Assembly: GCA_023428645.1 (NCBI GenBank)
Contig: JAEYXD010000023.1
Coordinates: forward strand, 1-13,141
Length of the DNA: 13,141 nucleotides
Origin: Pseudomonadota bacterium
GTDB taxonomy: Bacteria > Pseudomonadota > Gammaproteobacteria > Steroidobacterales > Steroidobacteraceae
Reading direction: 5' to 3'
The notes below the pieces were generated by a model, which saw only the letters and a list, made by a program, of their open reading frames with translations, did not search any database and had not been told where the DNA came from. The number at the start of each line of letters is the position of its first letter. Position 1 is the first letter of the stretch. Both the position numbers and the translations under genes were made by a program. This document shows, piece after piece, positions 1 through 6,328 of the stretch.

Positions 1-1669
1 CCAGCAGCTCCGCTTGCGCTTGCGCATAGACCGCCTCGGTGCGCAGCCGCGCAGTGAAGGCCGGGTCGGTTTCCGTCATCTCGATCATGCCGATGTCGAA
101 GTGGTCGATGACCGCCGCGCTCAGCAAGTGGTCCGGCCGCAGCATGGCGACCGCGGTTGGAAACGTCGACGGTGCAACGATCTGAAATGCGCGCCGCGTG
201 GAATCACGCTGCGTATCGACAACGTCCAGACCGACGGACAGCGACAGATTCGGCAGCACTTGCGCGGAGACATCGACACCCGCCGACCACAGGTCCTCCT
301 GCAGGTCCGAGAACGCGATCTCGGCATACCCTGTCTGGCCGTTGTCCAGGCGATTGACGAAGTACGCGCCATAAGGGCTCGCGGCGATATTGGAGCGCAC
401 GTACCCGATGCCCAGCTCGTAGGGAGCATCGCGCTCGGAGGTGGAGTACGACGCCCTGGCGCTGAGGCGGAGCGGGTCCAGGTTGAAACCGCCGGTCAGC
501 TGCGTGCTCAAGAGCTCGCGCTCGTACCAGCTCGTCGTTTGATTGATGTAATCGGCGCCTGGGCGCGTGTTGTTCTGACGGCCTGCCGCGAGACTCGCGC
601 GCTTCAGCGTGTCGTGAATGTACAGGTTGGTCCAGCGCAGCATGTTGCCCTCGCCGAACTCGTAACCGACGCCCAGCAGTGCGTTCGTGACCGCGCGGTT
701 CTCGGTTGCGACATTGCGAAAATCCTTGTCGACGACGGACAAGTCCGCGCTTCCCGGCGTCTGCTCGACGTTGTCGCGCGTGCGCCAATCGTTGCTGAAG
801 CCGGCCGTCGCCACGATGCCGAGCTCGGCATCGTCGAGCCGCCACGTATTGCCGGCCGTGATGTTGCCGGAGAAGTTCGGTGGAATGTCCTCGTCCTTCT
901 GCACCAAACCATTGTTCCGGCTCACGAGCTGGCTCGCGATCGCACCGGTGTCGACACCGCCTGCGCTCATTCGTTGACGGCTGGCGAAGAAGGAGGCCAG
1001 CGCGGCCGGCGTGTCGCGATTGCCGTAGCCGGTCCAGTCGTACTTGCTGCCGTAGTAGTCGTAGCCCAGGCGCCCCGTCGTTTCCGTGTTGCCGCTCATG
1101 CCGACGTTCATATCCAGGAATGGCTGCGTCGGGATGGCTAACGTCGTGAGGTTGATCACGCCGCCGCCGAATTCGCCGGGGAAGTTCGGCGAGTACGTCT
1201 TCTGTACCAACGAGGAGGCGACGATGTCCGTCGGAAATAGATTCAAGGGCACGGCGCGGCGCATCGGCTCCGGACTCGGCAGCGGCGAGCCGTTGAGCAG
1301 CGCGAGCGAATAGCGATCGCCCAACCCTCGCACGTAGACGAACCCGCCGCCGACGACGCTGAGGCCCGTCACGCGGCCGAGCGCGCCCGCGATATCACCT
1401 TCGCCCGTTCTGGCGATGTCCTCCGCCGACAACACGGTAATGACTTGTGTCGTTTCCCGTTGCACGTCGATCACTCGGCGGCCCACGACCGTCACGGTGG
1501 GCACGCCGCCAGGCATCGCGACATCGACCGCCTCTGGCGGCGGCACGGTGTCGGCGCCCGTCGATTGCTCCTGTGGCGTACCGTCGACCTCGACCGGCGT
1601 TTGTGCAAACGCCTGGGTGGACAACGCGGTTGCGGCGATGACCAGGCTCCACGTACGTCGTTTAGCCAT
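1..1669 (-). CDS. TonB-dependent outer-membrane receptor, 3' end cut by window edge
   Basis: This frame is open from ATG 1669 to the left edge: about 556 codons with no stop. Receptors of this type are usually about 900-1000 residues, so much of the C-terminal barrel lies outside. Residues 1-22 form a Sec signal peptide ending AFA|QT. A TonB-box-like TVTVVGRR sits at 58-65. The plug domain follows, with RGLGDRYS (114-121), LLNGSPLPSPEP and a KTYSPNFPGEFGGG segment (157-170); this combination is typical of large TonB-dependent receptors. Later parts show alternating aromatic strands of an outer-membrane barrel. The protein should import a scarce substrate using TonB/ExbBD energy; the substrate cannot be read from sequence. 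It lies 87 bases downstream of the lipoprotein gene, with a strong hairpin between, and is probably its partner. The ribosome site is weak (GAGAG, about 8 nt before ATG). Family is sure, substrate unknown. Confidence 0.93.
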   Translation of the reverse strand, partial: MAKRRTWSLVIAATALSTQAFAQTPVEVDGTPQEQSTGADTVPPPEAVDVAMPGGVPTVTVVGRRVIDVQRETTQVITVLSAEDIARTGEGDIAGALGRVTGLSVVGGGFVYVRGLGDRYSLALLNGSPLPSPEPMRRAVPLNLFPTDIVASSLVQKTYSPNFPGEFGGGVINLTTLAIPTQPFLDMNVGMSGNTETTGRLGYDYYGSKYDWTGYGNRDTPAALASFFASRQRMSAGGVDTGAIASQLVSRNNGLVQKDEDIPPNFSGNITAGNTWRLDDAELGIVATAGFSNDWRTRDNVEQTPGSADLSVVDKDFRNVATENRAVTNALLGVGYEFGEGNMLRWTNLYIHDTLKRASLAAGRQNNTRPGADYINQTTSWYERELLSTQLTGGFNLDPLRLSARASYSTSERDAPYELGIGYVRSNIAASPYGAYFVNRLDNGQTGYAEIAFSDLQEDLWSAGVDVSAQVLPNLSLSVGLDVVDTQRDSTRRAFQIVAPSTFPTAVAMLRPDHLLSAAVIDHFDIGMIEMTETDPAFTARLRTEAVYAQAQAELL

Positions 1670-1704
1670 GTGTGTTCTCTCTGCGTATCGATGTTCGGAA
1701 TGAG

Positions 1705-1744
1705 GTGCGGCGGGCTGCGAACGAGGATCGAAAGCCCGCCGCAC
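1705..1744 (-). promoter_or_regulatory. Strong intercistronic hairpin between lipoprotein and receptor genes
   Basis: Positions 1705-1716 and 1733-1744 form a perfect 12-bp, GC-rich inverted repeat with a 16-base loop. It sits 12 bases after the lipoprotein stop and 35 bases before the receptor start codon. No T-run follows on the minus strand, so it does not look like a complete intrinsic terminator. It could be a partial terminator, an mRNA 3'-end stabiliser or a processing site that sets different levels for the two genes. The structure is seen; the role is inferred. Confidence 0.7.
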
Positions 1745-1756
1745 GTGAGGCTCGGA

Positions 1757-3349
1757 TCAGTTGGTGAGCGATGGCAGCGAAGTGCACGCGGCGCTCGCCG
1801 AACCGAAGCTCGCCGTCGCGGAGTTGCAGGTCCAACCTGCGTACCATGTGTCGCTCGCGTCCTTGACCGCTCCGACGTAGTTCGTCGAATCGAACGCGGC
1901 GTCCAGCGTCTTCGGATCGGTATAGGGCACGGCTGTCTCGTTCGCGCCGTTGATGAACACGTCCGTCAGCGACGCCGTGAACGACGCATTCACGTGCGAG
2001 CCGTTGGCAGGATCATTGAACGCGTCCGCGACCTGCTGCGCGCTGAGGCCGCCCGAGCCGGCGAACTGCGCGCCCGCGGCACACTGCATCACGACGGAGT
2101 GGAATTTCGGCGCGCCGAGCTTGTCGGTCGCCACGTCCGTCGTCAGGATGTTCGCGCCGTTGTAGCGCAGGCAGGCGATCGGGCTCGTCACGACGCCGTT
2201 CACCAGCGTGGCGTCGGCCTTGCCACGGAACAACATGGACGCCAGGTTCGCTGTGCCCGCGTTGCGATGTACGAACGTGAAGTTCGCAAGCTTCATGTGC
2301 GTGCGGGGTGTCTGGTCCTCGAACGCGTTCTGGGAGTCGAGCTCGATCATCGAGTCGCCCGAGGTGCCGGACGCCTTCTGAACGGCGATGACGTACTGGA
2401 TCGTGCCCTTGTAGCCGACGTCCAGGTCGATGCTGTCGTCGTCGGCGCCCGTCACGACGATGTGGCGCATGTGCACGCGTCCGCCGAAGTTCTCGAAGCC
2501 GTCGTCGGAGCTGTTGTGCATCTGAACGTGGTCGATCGTCGTCTTGCTGCCGACGCCTTCGAGCGTCAGCGCCTGCAGCTCGTTGTTGTTGCTGAGCACG
2601 TAGCCGGAATAGCGGATCTGCACGTAGCGCATCGTGCCGCTGTCGTCGTCGTTCGTCGCCCCGCCGTACTGCGCTGGATCGACGGAGCCTTCCGTCTCGC
2701 GATAGCAGGTGACATCGCCGGGCGTGGCCGCGTTTCTGCAATCGGTGACCTGCGCGCGGCCCATCAGCACGACACCGCCCCACTGGCCTTGAGAATCATC
2801 GGTCGCGGTGCCTTCCACGTTCTCGCGGCTCGTGAACACGATCGGCAGCTGCGCCGTGCCAACCGCGTTGATGCGATTGCCGCGATTCACCGCGAGCCAC
2901 GATGTACCCGTCTTTGCGAAGATCACGACGCCCGGTTGGATCGTCAGCACGACCGGAGGATTCGCGTTCGGCACGGCGCCCTGGTCGATGCCCACGTTGA
3001 CGCGGCCGTCCAGCGCATAGAGCACGCCGGCGGTGCGCGGCACATTCACGCTGCGGTCGATCGCGTTGGGCAGCGTGCAGACGCGGTACGTGCCCGTCGG
3101 TCCTGTGATCGTGCCGTCGTCGCGCAGCGGCAATTCATTGTTCGCCACGATGGCGGGGCAGCTCGCGGCAGGCGTGGCGCCGGTCGGCGGCGGATCTCCG
3201 CCTGGATTCGGATTCGGATTCGGATCCTGCGCGGGCGGATTGATGATCGTGACGGGTCCGTCGCTCCCGGCCGAGGAAATCTCGTCCGCGCCACAACCGG
3301 CAAGCGCTGCGGCAACCGCAGCCGCGATAAACCACTGGGAAGTTCTCAT
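1757..3349 (-). CDS. Surface/periplasmic lipoprotein, beta-helix-like, partner of TonB receptor
   Basis: This is a 530-residue predicted lipoprotein. Residues 1-19 form a signal peptide ending in a lipobox, LAGC, with lipidated Cys19. A low-complexity Pro/Asn linker (43-56) follows, then a long globular region with a WGG signature (190-192), QYGG (227-230), SGTMRYVQIRYSG (237-249), SSDDGFENFGG (280-290) and GADDDSIDLDVGY (301-313). It ends with a TWYAGWTC motif near 501-508. The repeated strand-turn pattern and Asp clusters suggest a right-handed beta-helix, perhaps binding Ca2+. This WGG...YSG...DDxxE-FGG type is often found next to TonB-dependent receptors and is sometimes mis-annotated as a 'multidrug transporter'; its function is not established. 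Eight further Cys residues (64, 91, 204, 215, 393, 423, 508, 522) could pair as disulfides outside the cytoplasm. A GGAG ribosome site lies about 9 nt before ATG 3349. Likely an accessory protein for substrate capture (inference). Confidence 0.85.
   Translation of the reverse strand: MRTSQWFIAAAVAAALAGCGADEISSAGSDGPVTIINPPAQDPNPNPNPGGDPPPTGATPAASCPAIVANNELPLRDDGTITGPTGTYRVCTLPNAIDRSVNVPRTAGVLYALDGRVNVGIDQGAVPNANPPVVLTIQPGVVIFAKTGTSWLAVNRGNRINAVGTAQLPIVFTSRENVEGTATDDSQGQWGGVVLMGRAQVTDCRNAATPGDVTCYRETEGSVDPAQYGGATNDDDSGTMRYVQIRYSGYVLSNNNELQALTLEGVGSKTTIDHVQMHNSSDDGFENFGGRVHMRHIVVTGADDDSIDLDVGYKGTIQYVIAVQKASGTSGDSMIELDSQNAFEDQTPRTHMKLANFTFVHRNAGTANLASMLFRGKADATLVNGVVTSPIACLRYNGANILTTDVATDKLGAPKFHSVVMQCAAGAQFAGSGGLSAQQVADAFNDPANGSHVNASFTASLTDVFINGANETAVPYTDPKTLDAAFDSTNYVGAVKDASDTWYAGWTCNSATASFGSASAACTSLPSLTN
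3204..3227. repeat. 6-bp tandem repeat (GGATTC, about 3.7 copies) inside lipoprotein gene
   Basis: Three exact copies of GGATTC (plus strand) are followed by one copy with a single change. They encode the alternating Pro-Asn stretch just after the lipobox region. The unit is a multiple of three, so slippage would lengthen or shorten the linker without breaking the frame. Confidence 0.8.
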
Positions 3350-3416
3350 TGAGTTCGCTCCGAGACAGTGCCAGAAAAGTGCTGGACGCAGTCTGGGCAG
3401 CGAACTTTGCGGTCAG

Positions 3417-3445
3417 GCTACTGAAACATTGTGATTGGATGACAG
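3417..3445 (-). promoter_or_regulatory. Candidate PhoB-binding region upstream of lipoprotein gene
   Basis: Reading the minus strand from 3445, there is a perfect PhoB half-site, CTGTCAT (3445-3439). At 11-base steps two weaker heptamers follow, TCACAAT and CAGTAGC, each separated by four bases. The known Pho box is two 7-base half-sites with 4-base gaps. Only the first half-site is convincing. The segment contains AATGTTTCAG (3430-3421), which also occurs upstream of phoB. It lies 68-96 bases before the start codon, a sensible promoter distance. PhoB control is inferred from this and the adjacent phoBR genes. Confidence 0.4.
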
Positions 3446-3484
3446 ACGAACGGCGGCAGGCCAGCGGCGACCCGGATTTCGAAC

Positions 3485-3504
3485 TTTCGCGACATCGCGC
3501 GAAA
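3485..3504 (-). terminator. Stem-loop just after phoR, possible weak terminator
   Basis: A 7-bp inverted repeat (3485-3491 with 3498-3504, 6-base loop) begins 3 bases past the phoR stop codon. It has no clear T-run after the stem, so it may be a weak or factor-aided terminator, or only an mRNA 3' structure that separates phoBR from the lipoprotein transcript. Confidence 0.35.
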
Positions 3505-3507
3505 AAC

Positions 3508-4869
3508 TTACGGGAGGGAAATCTCGGCGGCGGGGTTCGGCAGCGCTGCGTTCAGCTCTGAGCGCTGCACGATACGAGCGGCCGGAAAGTGACAAACAAA
3601 GGTACTGCCGCGCCCGAGCGCACTGTCGATCGTCAACGTCCCGTCATGTATCTGGAGCGCATGCTTGACGATCGCGAGACCCAGACCGGAGCCGCCGAGC
3701 TCGCGTGCGCGTCCCGAATCGACGCGATAGAACCTTTCGGTGAGCCGCGGGATGTGCTCCGGTGCGATCCCGACGCCGGTGTCGCGCACCGATATGTGCG
3801 CGCCCTGCGCATCCGTCCACCAGCGCATCTCCACTTCGCCATCACGCGGCGTGTACTTGATCGCGTTCGTCACCAGGTTCGAGACGATCGAATGCAGCTC
3901 CGATTCGGAGCCACGCAAGAGTGCATCGCTGTCGAGCGTCACCGTGATCTTGCGCGGGCGCGACTCCAGCGCCAACGCTTCCCGCCGCAACAGCGACAGC
4001 ATGCCGCCGATATCGACGGGCGTCTCCTGCGTCGTTCGCTGCCCCGACTCGAGCTTCGACAGCTCGAGCAGGTCGTTGATGATCGTCCCCATGCGCTCGG
4101 CCTGCCGACGCATCTCCTGCACCGGCGAGCTCCACGTGGGATCGAGCTCCTCGTCATCCGCGAGCGCATCGAGATAGCCGCTGATGACGGTCAAGGGCGA
4201 GCGCAGCTCGTGCGATGCGTTCGCGACGAACTCCTTGCGCAGCGCTTCGAGCTGTACCTCGCGGCTGACGTCGCGCACGATGAGCAGCTGCCGCTCGGAT
4301 TCGCCCGATCGCACGATGTTGAAGGCCAGCCAGCGATTGCTGTCGCCCTGCTCGAACACCCGCACGCCCTCTTCCGGCAGCCCGGTGCGCAAGTATTCGA
4401 TGAAGCTCGGATGGCGGATGAGATTTTCGACGCGAATGCCGAAATCGCGCTTGCGGCGCAAGTGCAGCCAACTCGCGGCGCGGGGATTGAACCAGATGAT
4501 CTCGTGCTCGGGTCCCAGCAGAATCGCGCCTTCCGGCATCGCTGCCGTCAGGCGGCGAAATTCGCGCAAGAGGCCGGTGACCTGCAGCTTGTGGTGCTGC
4601 TTGCGGCGATAAATGCGATCGATTATCGCGACGAGTTCGCCCCAGGCGCCGTCGATATCCGGCGGCTCCTCGAGCCGCCGGCGGCGCAGCCAGTGATCGA
4701 CACGCAACAGATGGCGAAGCTGAATCGCGAGCGTCACGGCGAGCACGAGCGCGAGCACGAACGCCACTCGCCCGACCATCAGGCCGACGAGCCAACCCGC
4801 GAACAGCGCAATCCCGATGCGAGTGAGCGCCTGCCAGCCGGCGGGTGAAATGCCGCGCAGGAACTTCAA
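3508..4869 (-). CDS. phoR: Phosphate regulon sensor histidine kinase PhoR
   Basis: This 453-residue inner-membrane kinase senses phosphate status, usually through the Pst transporter and PhoU, and phosphorylates PhoB. Two hydrophobic segments (about 14-32 and 34-51) anchor it. A PAS-like domain spans about 105-205, with no large periplasmic domain, as in E. coli PhoR (431 aa). The HisKA motif NASHELRSPLTVISGYLD puts the phosphoacceptor at His220. The ATPase domain has an N-box around Asn331/Asn335, a G1 box DTGVG (363-367) and a G2 box GGSGLGLAIVKH (392-403). All key residues are present. The start is TTG 4869, three bases after the phoB stop. A GGAG (4879-4876) six bases upstream supports it, and no ATG lies before the membrane segments. 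The gene is co-transcribed with phoB. The C-terminal ~25 residues extend past the conserved domain. Confidence 0.96.
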   Translation of the reverse strand: MKFLRGISPAGWQALTRIGIALFAGWLVGLMVGRVAFVLALVLAVTLAIQLRHLLRVDHWLRRRRLEEPPDIDGAWGELVAIIDRIYRRKQHHKLQVTGLLREFRRLTAAMPEGAILLGPEHEIIWFNPRAASWLHLRRKRDFGIRVENLIRHPSFIEYLRTGLPEEGVRVFEQGDSNRWLAFNIVRSGESERQLLIVRDVSREVQLEALRKEFVANASHELRSPLTVISGYLDALADDEELDPTWSSPVQEMRRQAERMGTIINDLLELSKLESGQRTTQETPVDIGGMLSLLRREALALESRPRKITVTLDSDALLRGSESELHSIVSNLVTNAIKYTPRDGEVEMRWWTDAQGAHISVRDTGVGIAPEHIPRLTERFYRVDSGRARELGGSGLGLAIVKHALQIHDGTLTIDSALGRGSTFVCHFPAARIVQRSELNAALPNPAAEISLP

Positions 4870-4872
4870 CCC

Positions 4873-5568
4873 TTACTCCGCGCGTGTCGAGAACCGATAG
4901 CCGGAGCCGCGAACGGTTTGAATGAATCGATCATATCGGAAAGCTTCGAGCGCCTTGCGCAACCGACGGATATGTACGTCGACCGTGCGCTCCTCGACAT
5001 ACACGTTGCCTCCCCACACTCGGTCGAGCAACTGGGCGCGACTGTACACCCGTTCCGCGTGCGTCATGAAGAACGACAGCAGGCGATACTCGGTCGGGCC
5101 GAGCTGGATCGTGTTTTCCCCGACAGTGACGCGGTGACTCGCCGCGTCGAGCACCAGGCCGTCGGCGTCGATCACTTCCTCGCCATGTCCGTTCGTCGCT
5201 CGCCGCAACACGGCGTTGATGCGGGCCAGGAGCTCGCGGGGCGAGAAGGGCTTGGTCACGTAATCGTCCGCGCCGCCGTCCAGGCCCATGACCTTGTCTT
5301 GTTCCTCCGCGCGCGCTGTCAGCATGATGACCGGGACATCTTGCGTTTCCTTATCGCGCTTCAGCGCGCGCGTGAGCTCGAGACCGCTCATGTCCGGCAG
5401 CATCCAATCAACGAGCACGAGATCCGGACGCTGATCGGCGATGCTGGCGCGAGCCGCGGCGACATCCTGCGCTTCGCGCACCTCGAAACCGTTGCGACGT
5501 AATCCGAATGCAATCATCTCCCGGATCGGTCGCTCGTCTTCGACGATGAGGATTTTCTTGGCTGTCAT
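4873..5568 (-). CDS. phoB: Phosphate regulon response regulator PhoB
   Basis: PhoB is the transcription factor activated by PhoR in phosphate starvation; it binds Pho boxes to switch on phosphate-scavenging genes. The 231-residue length matches E. coli PhoB (229). The receiver domain (about 5-120) has the acidic pocket around Glu10/Asp11, phosphoacceptor Asp54 in VLVDWMLPD, Thr84 and Lys106 (VTKPFSPREL). The C-terminal OmpR-type winged helix (about 130-228) has the recognition-helix sequence EERTVDVHIRRLRKALE and the final QTVRGSGYRFSTR, both closely matching PhoB. It starts at ATG 5568 with no strong ribosome site. It lies 97 bases after tsaB, in a leader with an inverted repeat and a possible Pho box, so PhoB autoregulation, as in other bacteria, is plausible. 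Confidence 0.97.
   Translation of the reverse strand: MTAKKILIVEDERPIREMIAFGLRRNGFEVREAQDVAAARASIADQRPDLVLVDWMLPDMSGLELTRALKRDKETQDVPVIMLTARAEEQDKVMGLDGGADDYVTKPFSPRELLARINAVLRRATNGHGEEVIDADGLVLDAASHRVTVGENTIQLGPTEYRLLSFFMTHAERVYSRAQLLDRVWGGNVYVEERTVDVHIRRLRKALEAFRYDRFIQTVRGSGYRFSTRAE
4876..4879 (-). promoter_or_regulatory. Ribosome binding site that decides the phoR TTG start
   Basis: GGAG on the minus strand lies within the last codons of phoB, six bases before TTG 4869. Ribosomes finishing phoB would end next to this site, which indicates translational coupling and supports the non-ATG start. Confidence 0.65.
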
Positions 5569-5589
5569 TACGCTTGCGGCATGTGCTGC

Positions 5590-5613
5590 GATTGCTGAAA
5601 CATTACAGCAATC
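5590..5613 (-). promoter_or_regulatory. Inverted repeat and possible Pho box in the phoB leader
   Basis: A perfect 8-bp inverted repeat (5590-5597 with 5606-5613, 8-base loop) lies 22 bases before the phoB start codon. Within it, the minus strand reads CTGTAAT-GTTT-CAGCAAT (5608-5591). This fits the 7-4-7 layout of a Pho box, with 6/7 and 4/7 matches to CTGTCAT. The core AATGTTTCAG recurs upstream of the lipoprotein gene. Against a simple activator site, it is very close to the start codon, and TGC-TGTAAT could instead be an extended -10 element. A second CTGTAAT lies 16 bases upstream. Confidence 0.4.
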
Positions 5614-5665
5614 GATTATTACAGCCCGATGACTACACGCGCTCCCCGCGGGTTCTCCGGCATCG

Positions 5666-6328
5666 TCATCGAGGCTTCACGAAGGTGACCTGGTCACGCA
5701 GATACACGGGCTGCGCGTCGAATGCGTCGCCGCCCCGCCCCTCGCGCAGCTCCCGCTCGCCGAGCAGGAGCACGTCGCGCGCGCGCGGCAGCGCCGCGAC
5801 CTGGGCGACATCCGCAAAGCGCGCGGCGAGCTGCGGATAGGCAGCCGCCGCCGAGCCGACCAACACGCCAGGGGCGCGCAACGGCAGCACGTCTTCCGGC
5901 GCCGTCAGGCGCTCCTCGGACGCGGCGGCCACGAGGCCGTTCGCATCCGGCTCGAAACAGCCCCAGTACACCTCGTTCATTCGCGCATCCATGCAGACCA
6001 GGATGCGCGGTCCCTGGCTTGCCACCTGCTGGGCGACCGCGGCGAGATTGGACACGCCAGCCGTCGGCAGCCGCGCGCCGAACGCGAGACCTTGTACGAC
6101 GCCGATCGCGATGCGCACGCCCGTGAACGCGCCGGGGCCGCGGCCATACGCAATGCCGGCCAGATCGCTCAGGCGCGCGCCGCTTTCCTTCAGCACCTCA
6201 TCCACCATCGACAGCACGATGTCCGCATGACCGCGCTGCGTATCGACGCTGCGCTCGAACCAGCGAGCATCGATGCGTAGCGCGACTGAGCAGCGTTCGG
6301 TGGCGGTATCGATCGCAAGCAAATTCAT
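5666..6328 (-). CDS. tsaB: tRNA t6A37 threonylcarbamoyltransferase subunit TsaB
   Basis: TsaB (YeaZ) is the non-catalytic ASKHA-fold partner of TsaD. With TsaE they place the threonylcarbamoyl group on A37 of ANN-decoding tRNAs in the cytoplasm. The 220-residue protein (E. coli 231) opens with the ASKHA phosphate-1 motif MNLLAIDTATERCSVAL and carries the TsaB hallmark GRGPGAFTGVRIA at 62-74. It ends with the usual PVYLRDQVTF segment. The frame is open further upstream to 6505, but that extension runs inside yoaA and is Arg-rich shadow. ATG 6328 begins exactly at the family N-terminus and overlaps the yoaA stop by one base (TGATG), indicating translational coupling. The yoaA-tsaB order is also found in E. 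coli. No rimI gene follows. Confidence 0.96.
   Translation of the reverse strand: MNLLAIDTATERCSVALRIDARWFERSVDTQRGHADIVLSMVDEVLKESGARLSDLAGIAYGRGPGAFTGVRIAIGVVQGLAFGARLPTAGVSNLAAVAQQVASQGPRILVCMDARMNEVYWGCFEPDANGLVAAASEERLTAPEDVLPLRAPGVLVGSAAAAYPQLAARFADVAQVAALPRARDVLLLGERELREGRGGDAFDAQPVYLRDQVTFVKPR

Noticed and set aside
14..1141. A 375-codon plus-strand open frame at the left end
   Set aside because: It is the antisense shadow of the truncated TonB-dependent receptor, whose plug motifs are unmistakable.
1445..3352. A 635-codon open frame on the plus strand opposite the lipoprotein gene and receptor N-terminus
   Set aside because: It is rich in Arg, His, Ala and Val with no recognisable domain, and is antisense to a lipoprotein with a clear lipobox. 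High third-position GC creates such frames.
3589..4848. A 419-codon plus-strand open frame opposite phoR
   Set aside because: Low-complexity Arg/His/Ala composition with no domain; phoR is certain on the other strand.
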